64,000 nucleotides of DNA, taken from positions 2,786,811-2,850,810 of the forward strand of contig NW_024037062.1 in the NCBI RefSeq assembly GCF_015706575.1, given 5' to 3'. The DNA comes from Patiria miniata (taxonomy: Eukaryota > Echinodermata > Asteroidea > Valvatida > Asterinidae). Of this stretch, positions 24,282 to 36,233 are shown one piece after another. The notes under the pieces were generated by a model. The model was not told the DNA's origin and made no database searches. It was given only the letters and a program-made list of their open reading frames with translations. Numbering within the stretch: the stretch's first letter is position 1; every line of letters begins with the position of its first letter. Position numbers and translations under genes: made by a program.

Positions 24282-25983
24282 TATGTCCATTTCGGCGCAC
24301 TTTGCATAGAGGTGCCTATATTGACCTGATACTTACATACGTTACATATTCATTCTTGCCTACTGCTCCCCTTATGCACGTAGGCCATTTCATAATCAAA
24401 GGTATTTATCAGACCACTGATAACATCCTTAAAAGTCGTTTGCAATTTTGCCATTATTATTCCACACCTTGCTTTTTTTGTTTTTATTTAAAACGCCTCA
24501 CTCTTTGGTACCTCGATGAATTGAAACATCACACAGAGCGTTAAAGAGAATGTACATCATTGGCTTTTGCTCTAATTTTCAGAAATGAACTAGTTGGGGG
24601 AGGTTAGTATAAAAGATCAAATATTGTTACACTGACATGTTTGAAGTGTTCGTGTTCTAAAATGCTGGAAAAACCAAGGAAAACTAAAACGTTCAAGTAG
24701 TCTGGTTCCCTGACTCCACTTAAGATGAAATGGATCAAAAATGCCGGAAAATTGTAAAGTTAGGGAACCAGTATAGCTGACCTGCACCTGTTCATGAACA
24801 TGAAACCAATAGCAAACAAAATTTGGACTGAAAAAAAGGTACATTCGAGCAGTAGTTGAAAAAAAGTACGTTTTCCAAAGGTGGACGGCCGACCACCGTT
24901 GGAAATGTATACAAAAGTACCATTTTTCTTGAAAATGACTTCACACCAGGTGCCATAGTTTACAGGATGCTTTAGAGTGTCATTTACCAACATCCTAGTG
25001 AGGTATTTGGTAACAACTTGGTAGTTTTATTTTTCGATGTTTGCAAATGTTGTATTTTCCCTTTAACAAACCTTATTGGACATCTTTATCAATATCTGTG
25101 TGTTTCATTTCCGCGGGGTTTTTTTTCGGAAGGACCTAGCCTTTGGTTTCAGGCCCCAGCTGTAAAGGTACAGAATAGGCCTCTGATGACGTAACACGTT
25201 GTTAACGGTTTGTTTTTATGGAAGCCTGGTGGGGACAATGGTTCCGTTGCCCAAGGCCAAAAAGTCTCGTTCCCTGACCTGACAATTTTGTCCTGACGTC
25301 TGAAAAAAAAGTGGTCCATATATATAGCTCGGCTTCATTTCCACTTTAGATTTACCATTAAAAGCTTTTAATTTTCCGATCAAATTAAAAACAAACACAC
25401 CATTTGCTTTATATATCATATGATCTGATATTCCTGTAAGTAAACATTTAGTAATGTTTGGCTGGAATTGGCAAGTTAGGAACCAAAATTGTAGGCGAAT
25501 CTTTTTTTTATGGATACTGATTGTGGGGCGGGAGCCAGTCTACCACGCAAGAACGTAATACGTGTAAGTGTAATTCACTAAATAAACATGTGCCGATATT
25601 GTCGGTCGATGTCTCTATCAAAAGTGAATAACTTTTGAATGAAACTTTCACAGAAAAGAATGTTTTGCGATAAAACTCAAAAATAGCTCGGAGAATTATC
25701 TTCCACGTTCTTTGTGGCATTTCTATGCCATACCGGTATCAGTGTTGAATCAGGCGTTTTAAACTATACAAAAATGCAAAGAGCGGATATTCTACTAGAA
25801 CATTGAAGACGACTTTTGAGGTCCTTATCTGTGGTTTTTATAAATGCATGTGCTTAGCGAATGGCCTACGTGCCTAAGGGGTGGCAGTTATAGAAGAAAA
25901 ACAATATGAAGTACATACAATTTCAGCATCAGGTCAATAAAGTAACCTCTCTTCAGAGTGCGGCGAAATAGAAATAGAAATAG
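24282..25983. other. Spacer between the two nvd genes, with DNA transposon fragments
   Basis: No gene. A small inverted pair, GTCTGGTTCCCTGACT (about 24698) and AGTTAGGGAACCAGTA (about 24758), and a longer segment at 25262-25490 both resemble the transposon at 41851-42575. Shared words include CCTGACAATT, AGCTCGGCTTC and AGCTTTTAAT-like blocks. Confidence 0.55.
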
Positions 25984-26290
25984 ACTGAACTTTGGTCAAA
26001 AGCTCTCGGGCTTTGACAATTTATTGTCGTTTGAGCGACTCCAAGCAGAAAAAAATCTTTGCGGCTGTGCACGAGAGCCATTGACAAGTAACCAACGATA
26101 TCAAAATCGACGCGTGGCAAGATGAGAAACAATATTCATTTTTTTTATTTGGCCTAAAGTTCGTTGGTCCCATTAACGATGAACGATGACCGAGGTAGCA
26201 ATTATAACGCTGGCCTTAACTCAGACACTGCCGTTGAACGATCAGTTTAGGCGCACACCATTACGAGTTTTATAGTAGGGTCAGCTAGAT
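25984..26290 (+). promoter_or_regulatory. Proximal 5' region of nvd-B
   Basis: Alignable with the nvd-A upstream sequence (23947-24281). Conserved blocks include TTTGGTCAAAAGCTC, TTTGAGCGACTCCA and CGAGTTTTATAG shortly before the ATG. It is therefore the probable core regulatory and 5' UTR region. Confidence 0.6.
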
Positions 26291-29200
26291 ATGGCCGTCT
26301 CAAAAGCTGGCGTTTTGTCCTTCATCCTGCCGGTCTTCCTGGCAGGTTTAGTCACCCGTCCTCTGATTCTTGAAGATTACGCGAAGCAGCTCGCTAATCA
26401 CGTGCAGAATGCCAACATTTCGGTTGAGGTTGTGTCTGAGAAAATCAACCAAGTCGCCCACAGTTCTGACTTCAAGTTTGTTCTTGTCTACGGACTTGCT
26501 GCTGTGCTGATTTATTTGGCTGTTCAGCTGTACAAGGCGGTGACTGAGCCCTTGGCACTCTACTGCGACGAGACCAAATATACGTATTTAGTGGACGGCC
26601 CAGCCGACGGCAAATCGGCTGAGGAACGAGTGAGGGATATGAAGAGATGTCGGAAGGTCGGAGATGTTCCTCCTGTCTACCCGAATGGCTGGATGTCTAT
26701 CCTGATGTCGTCTGAATTGAAGAAGAAGGAGCACAAATTCGTGTCCGTTGCTGGTAGGCCCACTATAAGAAAATTGCTTTTATTAACAAAACAGATAAGT
26801 TAAAATAAAAGAATTACATGGAAAATCGACCCACGCAAACCAAGTGATTTGGCAACGTCAAACAAGGTACCATTCATGCATATTGGCCATTTAAGTACAG
26901 GCTCCCTCTCATTTTCTAGGTAAGAACTTGGTGGTATTCCGAGGAGAAAGTGGGCGGCCCTACGTCGTTGACGCCTACTGTGCTCATCTAGGCGCCAATC
27001 TGGCCATAGGTGGCTCAGTGCACGGTGAATGTATCGAATGTCCCTTCCATGGCTGGAGATACCGGGGAGAAGACGGCAAGTGCGTCCATATTGGATACGC
27101 GGAAAAAGGTATACAGGACCAGCAACATATTGTCATTGTTTGTTTTTAATTGCACGAATCGTATGACGGGCAACTAAATTTTACATTTCTTAAATTAATC
27201 TACTTTTAAATACATACAGAAAAAGCATGAATGCTTCAAATCATCATTATCATTATTATCAACCTGTATCGTCCTGCTGCAAAAGCCTTTTCTAATGCAC
27301 GCAATTTCTCTCTATCTTTGGTACGTCTTTTCCAAGCTGCCGTCCCCATTTTCACCACCAACTCATCTCTCCATCATGACCTAGGTTTCCCTATCTTCCT
27401 TTTGCCCTAAAGTGGTTGCGATTCTGTTGTCAGTCGGCTCTATCTTTCATCCTCTTTTCTTGCCAGGTGTCTATAGCCCACAATCCTTTTTGCTGTTTAT
27501 ACCATCACATCATTTACTATTTATCACGTCCCTGAATCCTGATCCATCCAAAAATTGACCTGAGTGTACCGAGCAAAAGACAATGTTAAGTTTAGAATGT
27601 ATGTCCTGTACTTATCATGTTTGCATATCCAGATTTAATTAACCTTGATTCTGCACGTACGGGTCTGCGTGAAAAATATAGGAAATTTAGTATATAGAGT
27701 GAACCGAATTTGAACCACAGGTACAGTAAAACGATATGCTGAGGGTTAGCTCAGGTTGGGTTGTGGACTAAATATTATGGTTGGGTTTGGGTTGGGGCGG
27801 TTTATGGGTGGGTTCCTTTGGGTTTGTTTAGGTTGCAATGTAACGAAACCAAGGCTTGGTTGGGTGGGGCTGGGCTGGCCTAGGCTGGGCTGGGCTGGGC
27901 TGGGCTGGGCTAGGCTGGGCTGGGCTGGACTGAGCTGGGCTGGGCTGAGCTGGGCTGGGTTGGGTGGATTTGGTCAGGTTGGGCTGGGTTGAATGCCTTT
28001 ATTTGGATTGGGTTAAGTTGTATTAGGTTGGACCCGGTTGTGCTATGGCTGAGTTAGGTTTGTTGCTTTGGGTGTTGGGCTTGAATACCCGTTAAGTCAG
28101 AATACACTGTCGATTCGTAAAATGACACTTAAAAAAGTCTTATAATCTTGACAGTCCCCGACTTTGTGAAGATCCCCACCTACCAGTGCTGCGAAGTCAA
28201 TCACAGGATCTGGCTGTGGCACCATGCCGAAGGCAAGGAACCAGACTGGCAAGTCCCGGAGCTCGAACATCTAACTAATGGGAAACTTCAACCTGTTGGA
28301 TTCACGGTTTGCGAACTCGACAGCCATAACGAGGTTAGTTTGTCACTCATAGACAGCAAGACATTGGTGAAAGCTTTTTTTACAGCCTCATAAAGTCATT
28401 TTTTTTTGGGGGGGAACGATTTAAGTGTCGACATATAAATGTATGTAGAAGTTGTTAAGACTGTTGCAACATGTTGGTAAATCATCACCTTAACTATCAT
28501 ATTGATATGCACACTGTTTATTATATATTAATTGATAACAGATGTTAAAGTCGATGACACTGCTGGTAAGTCATTGATATGCATACTGTTTTTTGATTGA
28601 TTTTTTTGTAAGTCAAATTTCTTGAGCTCTTCTTGTACTTTCGCAACAGTCATTTTGTGGTTTATTTTTTTCTACCATGCATGGTCATGTTATAAACAGG
28701 CAAAGTGTATACAAAGATTTTTCGCTTGGAAATTGCCAACTCATGTTCTGCTTTCTTATTCAAAAGGACACCCCTGAAAACGGAGCTGATGTTTCCCATC
28801 TAGATTATCTTCATGGGCCGTAAGTTAATGACGGCAAGGAATAATTAAATTTCAAGTTAATTTAATCGAGCCTTGCGCATCTTTTGATACCAAGAATATA
28901 AAAATCGGAATAAAAAACTTTTCCTGCGAACTGAATGTTCCCATATACATCGAGTACACAGAGTAGAATTACCATTCGTACATATGAATAAATAATAAGC
29001 CATAATTCCACAGCCCATTGACCTATAGTCATGATATTTCTTGGGTATGTTTATGATGAGTTGTTCTATGCATGTACCGAGTTTCACAATCTTTCGTCAC
29101 TCGATGGCCGAGATGAATCGCCCCCCCCCCCCCGGCTGAGAGATGGTCAAAATAATCCGGCCCTTTTAGGGTTATTGGTTTCTGTAATTACTGGACGCTG

Positions 29201-31083
29201 AAGGAATACGCAACGTGCATATCCCGTGATTGAATTAATGTGGCAGGTGCTTTGAAACAATAATAGTTTAGATTTCCGGCGAAGATCGTGGCACCATGGC
29301 TTGCTGCGTTAGGTCAATGGTCACAATGCTGCATGTTGGGGGTTCGATGACTTTTTTCTTGTTTTCCCCATAAGTGAATTTATATTCTACTGATCCATGA
29401 AATAAAGTTACCACTTTTTTGAAAGGAAGTTAGGTCCGAGAACCATTCCATTACCCACTGACGCATGAGCATTGTGGTCATTTACTATACTTGATGACAG
29501 ATAAAGTCATTGCTGGCCGGCTAGGCTCTGCCGTTTAACGCTAGCGCTGGCTGCGGTCGTCATGATGTAAACGCGCGCAACGTGCAAAGCACAATGTGAT
29601 ATTTGGGTATAGGCCCTCTCTGTGGTGCCAGTGCATGTGGCATTTGGCGTTAAGACACTACAGCGTAAGCGGAGACTTAAGCCTGGTTTCCATATCGATG
29701 TAAGAAACGCAGAAAGGAACGCAAAAAAAAAGACCCACTGCAACGCAGACATTGTGGAAACATTACCCGCAAAAGTCGCCGACAGATATAAAAAGACAGA
29801 CGCAAACTATCTCGCAGACGGTCACAAAGGTTCCACTCGCTGTCTTCGTAGTCGGCATGAGCTTAACGTCGATATGGAAACTAGAGTAACTGCCTTTGAA
29901 GGCCACTTTGAAGGCCACAATGTCCCTTGTTTTCCTGACAGGAGGGCATTCGCTGGCCAGGCCCATTTTAGTGACGTCAGCTGGGAGCCACATCCTACCA
30001 TAAAGCACGTGGCTGAACTTCGTATGACCAACCAGCATCATGAGTTGTTTTTCGGACTGTTGAAACTGCCGAAAAATACCTTCCAAATCGATCAGGTATG
30101 CGTGGAAAAATTTCCTCGTCGGGCTTACATTACAACACATCCAGCTTTTGGTTCGGGGTAATATTTCGGAAATAAAAAAAAATAAAAGGGGGATTTAGTA
30201 CCGATGCATTGCTGGTATCGTTCGTGGCCCAAATCCTATCACGGGTCACATAAGCCGAATGTCGACATGCACGTGGAACAAATATGCCGATACAAGGACG
30301 AATTAGATCGCCACATTCGTGATTTACACTGTACCCATGTTATGAATGGTGCAAATTTGAAATTCATATTGACATGTTGTGGAACAAAACTATCAAACTA
30401 CAACATACTTTTCGTATATGACGCAGGTTAAGTGAGTGGAAACTTATAACAAATCCCGTTTCACGTGTTGATTGATCATAACAGATAGGACCCTGCTTCG
30501 CCCATTTCCACATGGACAGTCCCATGCTGGGTGAGCTACAATTGGTCTTAACCGTCACTCCTATTGGACCCATGCGACAGAGGATTGTGACCACTGGGTA
30601 TACCCGGAGAGGACCTATCTCATTCTACATTGGCAAGAGGGTCTTGTATGAACAGTTCTACCAGGTAAGAATTCCGCCCTCCCCACCCAAGCCAGTGGCC
30701 ACTCCTCCTCCTCAGTCAGTACTGTCGTTCACTCCCCTGGCACCGTGTCGTGTCTGCCCTACCGCTGGATCTTCATATACGTACATGGAGCCACCATAAA
30801 CGGTCTCATTTTAGTAGGAAGATCACTTGGCCCATTGGTGTGTTTCTATATATACATGCTTTCCCCGTCCTTTTCTGCCCAGCTTCGAAATGATCACTTG
30901 ATATCATTTCTACTATTACAGATTTGGGGTGACCTTCCGGTGTGGGCCAACAAGAAGTACGTTCGTAACCCCCCGTTTGTGAAGGAGGATCATCTGATAG
31001 CGAAACATCGCCGATTTTTCGCCCAGTTCTACTCCGAGAACAGCCCCAAGTACGACCCGAAAGAGGAATCTATGGATTGGTAA
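26291..31083 (+). CDS. nvd: Neverland/DAF-36 Rieske oxygenase (cholesterol 7-desaturase), copy B
   Basis: Seven exons: 26291-26753, 26920-27108, 28155-28333, 28767-28819, 29942-30095, 30485-30664 and 30922-31083. They give 459 residues with a TAA stop. Exon phases and lengths equal those of copy A, except exon 5, which is one codon longer. The Rieske ligands (C175, H177, C195, H198) and the iron motif D285-V-S-H288-L-D-Y-L-H293 are intact. Exon 2 protein is identical to copy A, and exons 1, 4, 6 and 7 differ by only a few residues. Exon 3 differs at a handful and exon 5 at roughly 20 of about 51. The exon 3 donor is GTTAGT rather than copy A's GTAAGT. The enzyme is expected to 7-desaturate cholesterol or a related sterol in the ER membrane; the diverged exon 5 could alter substrate choice. 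Confidence 0.93.
27720..28080 (+). repeat. TGGGC/TGGGT pentamer minisatellite in intron 2 of nvd-B
   Basis: Degenerate five-base units, GGGCT in the middle (27860-27960) and GGTTG/GGTTT-like at both sides. It lies in the same intron, on the same gene strand sense, as the GTTGG repeat of nvd-A. Confidence 0.92.
28900..29178 (-). repeat. Dispersed repeat, copy 2, in intron 4 of nvd-B
   Basis: Reverse complement of 13861-14160, including the C-run, the GGCTGAGAGATGGTCAAAAT block and the end GGGTTAT. Not present in intron 4 of nvd-A, so inserted after or lost since the duplication. Confidence 0.8.
29681..29886. mobile_element. Short MITE in intron 4 of nvd-B
   Basis: GTTTCCATATCGATGT (29686-29701) is inverted at 29866-29881 with one mismatch. 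The interior has AACGCA and GCAAAA words. No transposase. Confidence 0.7.
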
Positions 31084-31639
31084 AATTCCTGTCGGGGGTT
31101 AAAAAGAAAGTCGCTCAATAGCGTCACTTTTAATATTTTGTTCCTCACGATCTACAAATAATTAGTTTTGACTGGAGTTACTTCCTTCTTTTGCGTTTTT
31201 ATGTATTTATATTGAGATACATCAAAATAGAGTAGTTGCTGACATTGGAACTGTTGTAATATTCTTTTACGATTCGATGGGTTAATGTAATAATGCTTTA
31301 TTGTTATCAACTATGCTTTAAAAAGCAATCAAACCATTTTTTTTTACAATTGGGGATGGAGAAGCGCTGGGTTTTTTTTTTCATTAAAGAATATGATTAA
31401 TCTTTCGCCTGGACATCAAAACGTAGACCACCCGATACGTAAACATTAACACTTACACAGTTTCTTGTTATTATTTTCTCAAACGCTACGGGTCTATTGT
31501 CCCGAAGGCTACAATCAAAGATCAGCTTGAAAGTTACAGAAATGCTATTTGATCATTGTAGCCCATACCTTATTCATTTTCCCAAAATCGTAATGGAAAT
31601 CGTGTTGACGTGTTCACAAAGAAAAGAATACGCATCATC
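31084..31639. other. 3' flank of nvd-B, nothing recognised
   Basis: Probable 3' UTR and AT-rich flank. No gene seen. Confidence 0.45.
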
Positions 31640-32068
31640 AGCATAACCCAAAAAACTGTTAAACATGAAGGCCCCAAGCTGTGGAATTCTCTCAATCCGT
31701 CTCTTAAAAAGGTGTCAAATGTATCATTGTTCAAACGCAAATATAAAACCCAATTAATTAACAAATATGTGGTAGAATGATCTCATTTTGTAAGACCAAA
31801 TAGCTCTAGTTTTATTTCGTATTACTAGCTCTGTATCAATAGTTTTTGTTATTTAACTCCTATCGTTGTACTTCTAGTTGTAATTAATTGTTAATGTTAT
31901 TGTACTTGTAATTGTAATTGTTCTTTATTACAGTTGGGGTCTCCACTCGACAAGCTTATGCTTTTTGGAGACCTCCATCCATCCATACACAATAATTCAA
32001 ATGTTAAATAATATTATATGTAAATGTATGTGTTGGGAAAAATTAAAGATTTGATTGATTGATTGAAC
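31640..32068 (+). pseudogene. LINE 3'-end remnant
   Basis: A short frame to the TGA at about 31778-31780 reads KHEGPKLWNSLNPSLKKVSN followed by VSLFKRKYKTQLI. This is the same C-terminal signature as the LINE ending near 4486. A 3' tail follows and ends in GATT tandem units at about 32052-32066, typical of LINE insertions. Only the extreme C-terminus and tail remain. Confidence 0.75.
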
Positions 32069-33678
32069 ATTATGAACCTTTTTTTATATCGTAAAAGTAT
32101 TAAGATAAACGTTAGGAAAATGAGATGTCAACATAATTCATCAGGTGTTTCATGCTTTATACAGGTTTAGTTTTTTCTACTCGTACTGTAAACAGGCTTC
32201 TATCGGTAATTTACGCAAATCGTTGTGAGCTTACACTTTTTATGTTTTAATAAAGCTTTTGAACGTAAGTTGGTTGTGTCAGACAGGTAGATCATCAAGG
32301 GTTGTGATTTGCACAAGGCATTCTGTGAATAAAAGTTCGATATCAATGTTATAAAACTGAACCTTATCAACAGACTAATAATGAAGTGAGGGCTACAATT
32401 GCCCACAACATAATAATTCATCTGTCAATATGAGACAGGGACACACGACTTTATTAATCGGCTTGGAAAATAAATGTCTCGCGTCTGAAAATGTGTGAAC
32501 CTCCAACAAATGGCGTGTGTGTCTTCACACATGCACGCCATTTGGTGAAGCTAGCTTGGGTCTCAACTAGGAACAAGTGAGGCTTACAGACCTGTTATTA
32601 TTTATTTGTTCTTAATGGCTTGATCTGAGGGGCACTGAAACTTGGGCTTCAAAAATAAAAAGCTGTTTCGCCTTTTCCAAAATATGAACTGGGGCCAAGG
32701 GGCACAGGGCTCAAGTGGGAGGCGGAGGAAGCTTTAAAAGGGAGGCTCCGTGTCCTTTCCATGCCACCTCTGCGTACCCCGTGCCCACTAGGGCACCTTA
32801 CTCTAGGATAATTTTGTTGAAATGTGTTTATTGCTCAAAAGCTTGACCTCTCGAGAAACTATTTAAACGATCACCATATGTATAACGTGTGAAACCACAC
32901 GCAAACCAAGCAGCTATTCCCTGACCTGCTATCTTGCTAATCAAACTGGCTGTGGACATGACACTTTTTGGTCAAAGTCCTCAAGTTCCTAAAATAGTAT
33001 CTGACTTTGTAATCTGTGATGGATTTATTCACTTATTTTCCAGTAAAGCAATTTATTCCAGATCCATCGGTGTACCATATACCATGCATGCATTGCATAC
33101 CCTACGTACATACGAATCACAACTTAAAAAGGCAGTCGAGGGGTGGTAAAAGGTGAAGGGTCGTAAGGTTACGCCCACAAGCACTGCGTATACGCATGTT
33201 CAGATCTTTAGCTGTGGGATAGCAGCTTAATAAATCATCATGCATCTCCGTTTACTTTAAGTCATAATTATAGTAACAAACGTTGGCATTGTCAATTCCT
33301 CCTACAAATTTTGACCGATTTCAACCAAACTTTGTCGACCGTATCAATAGCCTAGCCCCAACCTGTCACATGACTAACTGGGGTCAACGGTCATCTTGGG
33401 GTCAAAGAACAAAATAAGTCAGATTTCAAAGAAGCTCAAATGGCAAAAGTAGCGCTGTAAACATGTTGGCCTTGGTCATACATAGTCATACAATGTCTCA
33501 GATGACCTCTTCGTCTGAACTATACAACTATGGGGTTAAAGGTCAAAATAAGGCCAAGTGTCAATGTAAATTAAATGGTTATTCTTGGGAGAAATGTTAA
33601 CAGTCATCCAACCAACACTCAGTGGGAACACGAATTCGTCGGCCCGCAGCTTCCGATATATATCCGACCGAGCTTCCA
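32069..33678. other. Intergenic; low-grade dispersed repeat near 33290-33560
   Basis: No gene. Between 33350 and 33560 the words GGGGTCAACGGTCA, GGGGTCAAAG and GGTTAAAGGTCAAAA recur. They resemble nuclear-receptor half-sites in DR1-like spacing, but may simply be an old interspersed repeat. Confidence 0.35.
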
Positions 33679-34286
33679 GCAGCCGATTTCACGAAACTTT
33701 ACGCAATGGCATTACTCCCTTTGCACCGCATATTTATTGCGTAAGCTGCGTAACATTTCACGAAAGTTTCATAGTGCGTATAAGTCCGCAGCTTGGGCAA
33801 CGAATAATGGCGTAACTTGCGCAATTAGCCTAGTTGCGACATAGCGACTGAAAGTGAACATTTTACTAGCAGACATGATCGCTTTGTAGTCCGTCATTGC
33901 ACAACTTATCAAGGTTGTTACAAGACATTCACCTGTAGCTTGTGTTTAAAGTAAGTTAAATTTCTTTTTATTTGTGGCAGAATATTATTGTTAAGAGTTG
34001 ACGCACGATTCCGAAAAACAGTGGAACAAAACTATTTTCAAAATGGCGGGCCGGGCGGTGATTCAACGACTGTTTTTCGTGACCAAACAATGTCATACAC
34101 AAACAACCATCAAACATGTTGTTATCGTCCTCGTTTAAGGTGTTAATTTTATTAAAAACGTTGCGCAACTACGCCAAGTTTCGTGAAATCGATCGAAAGT
34201 TTATTGCGCAGCTAGCTGCGCAACAAATTTGCAGTGTACGTCCTACGCATGGCGTAAGTTATGCACCGTCTCGTGAAATCGGCTGC
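33679..34286. mobile_element. MITE with 16-bp perfect inverted ends
   Basis: GCAGCCGATTTCACGA (33679-33694) is exactly inverted at 34271-34286. Similarity of the arms continues inward with TTACGCA/TGCGTAA-type words. No transposase; no obvious target duplication. Confidence 0.8.
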
Positions 34287-35049
34287 ATAACTTACAACCA
34301 TGCTTACTATATATTTGGTTGCTTACTTAAACCATACATTTTATCAGCACCAGTTCGAAAGGATACCTGTGTTATTTTGTAACTCCCGAATTGACTAAGG
34401 CATAGATAGATTGCAGTTTTAATGCATCGGTCTGTTGTCGTGTCTGCTAGCTGTGTCGGATCACTTAGCTCTCAACCTAGAGGGCGCAAGTTCTGGTGTT
34501 GACTTATTAGGAACTCAACTCAATGAGCCCATTACTGACGAAGTTCTTTTGGTGTCTCACTGGTTTCTCGGCCCACCACACCTCCTTCCCTGTCCATCTA
34601 TATCACCAGAGGGCCATTTATCCTGAGCCTTCGCTGCCGAGATCGGCCAAACGAGCGAGCCCCGTAAGGCCTACCTTTTACGAAGATGTTAGTCTGTACT
34701 TTGCGGACAGTCCCAATTGTATTAAGCCAAGTGATGACGCTGAGTCCGTGTTTGTAAATTACGGCAGTTAATTAAATCTCTTAAAGTACATGACTGACAA
34801 CGTGCGTTGAAAACCAAACGGACATCTCGGGGATTAAAGTGCACAACGTTAGGCAGTCCTATCCCCGACCTTTGGCTATTTATAAAAAAAACACCTTTTC
34901 GAATTTCAGCCCATGAATTCGGACGTTCAATTTGTTGACATACCAAATCGTATTGAAATAAAGGAGGGTCGTCAACATCGAGGTTTCAGCGACACTACGT
35001 GAGAAAATTCGAGGCTGTGACGTTTTTGACCTTGCAGGGCTTCTCGGTG

Positions 35050-35970
35050 CTCTCTAAATTCAGAAGAGTGAACATTCACTCCATTCGAGTGAAGATTCAC
35101 TCCCACAGTCGGAAACTAGGGACTATATAGACGTTTTAGAGTGAAATTCCTTCAATCGTAAAGATCGAGGTTTCACTCGAGCTGCGACTGAAGTGGTTCT
35201 TTTTTTTCAGACTATTTCAATCGAAAATGAGAGTGATTTTCACTCTACAACGTCTAGTCCCTAATTTCACTCTTGGGGCCGGCCTGGGCCTCCAAGTAAT
35301 CAGGTCCTGTTTCCCTCGCGCTTTTTAATTTCGCGGGAAACACTATCTACGGAAGCTGAAAGTGACCATCCGAGTTTCTGCGTTTCCTTGAGATCTCGGT
35401 ATAGATGAAATACTGAATTATTTTTAAAAGACGTCTTTGCCTGACTTGTATCTCTGGAAGATGTCCTTAGCTGGTACCGTACGAGTATCAGGGAAAGACG
35501 TCCTCCATAGTGAGAAATTTAGAAAAGTCGTCTTTAATATCCATCTTTCGCAGATTGTCAATTTAAGCTTCTGTGGTTCTACCGACTATAGTCGCTGCGG
35601 CTGTTGTACATGACGAAATGGCAAGAGAATGTACTTGACATGGAAAATATCACTTTAAATCGTTCTCTCTCATGACGTGCGCCTTGTAACATTGTCTGAG
35701 ACGTACGTAATCTGCAGGATCATCGTGTTACCCATTACTGTCTAAATTCCAAAGAGTGAAATTAGGGACTAGACGTTTTAGAGTGAAAATCACTCTCATT
35801 TTCAATTGAAATAGTCTGAAAAATGAACCACTTCAGTCGAAGCTCGAGTGAAACTCGATCTGTACGATTGAAGAAATTTCACTCTAATCGTCTATAGTCC
35901 CTAGTTTCCGACTGTGGGAGTGAATCTTCACTCGAATGGTGTGAATTTTCACTCTTTAGAATTCAGAGAG
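35050..35970. mobile_element. Large fold-back element
   Basis: The left arm (35050-35276) and right arm (about 35742-35970) are inverse near-copies of about 225 bp. Shared words are CAGTCGGAAACTAGGGACTA, GTTTCACTCGAG, TTTCAATCGAAAATGAGAGT-like and repeated GAGTGAA units. The ends are CTCTCTAAATTC and GAATTCAGAGAG. The central region is unique and carries no gene. Confidence 0.85.
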
Positions 35971-36233
35971 TATTAATTTATATTCTGTTCGAAAGGTATA
36001 ATTTGTGGCGGTCATAAAAAAACAATCAGTCTAAGTGCTTTCATTCAATGTGTCTACTGATTGATTGTTTTACGTGGGCAGAGATTTGTTTCACCAAGGG
36101 AAAGTATTGTGACCCCCACTCCCAGTAGTTTTTGTTTGTGGACGCAAATAACAACCCTAACCCCTCCGCGTGCATATTAATAAATGTAATAGTTACCAAC
36201 AATTTTGGTGTGTAGAATATTGTCTCAAGTTCA

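Noticed and set aside
29622-30161. 179-residue plus-strand frame
   Set aside because: Mostly intron and MITE sequence read through exon 5 of nvd-B; only 29942-30095 is supported.
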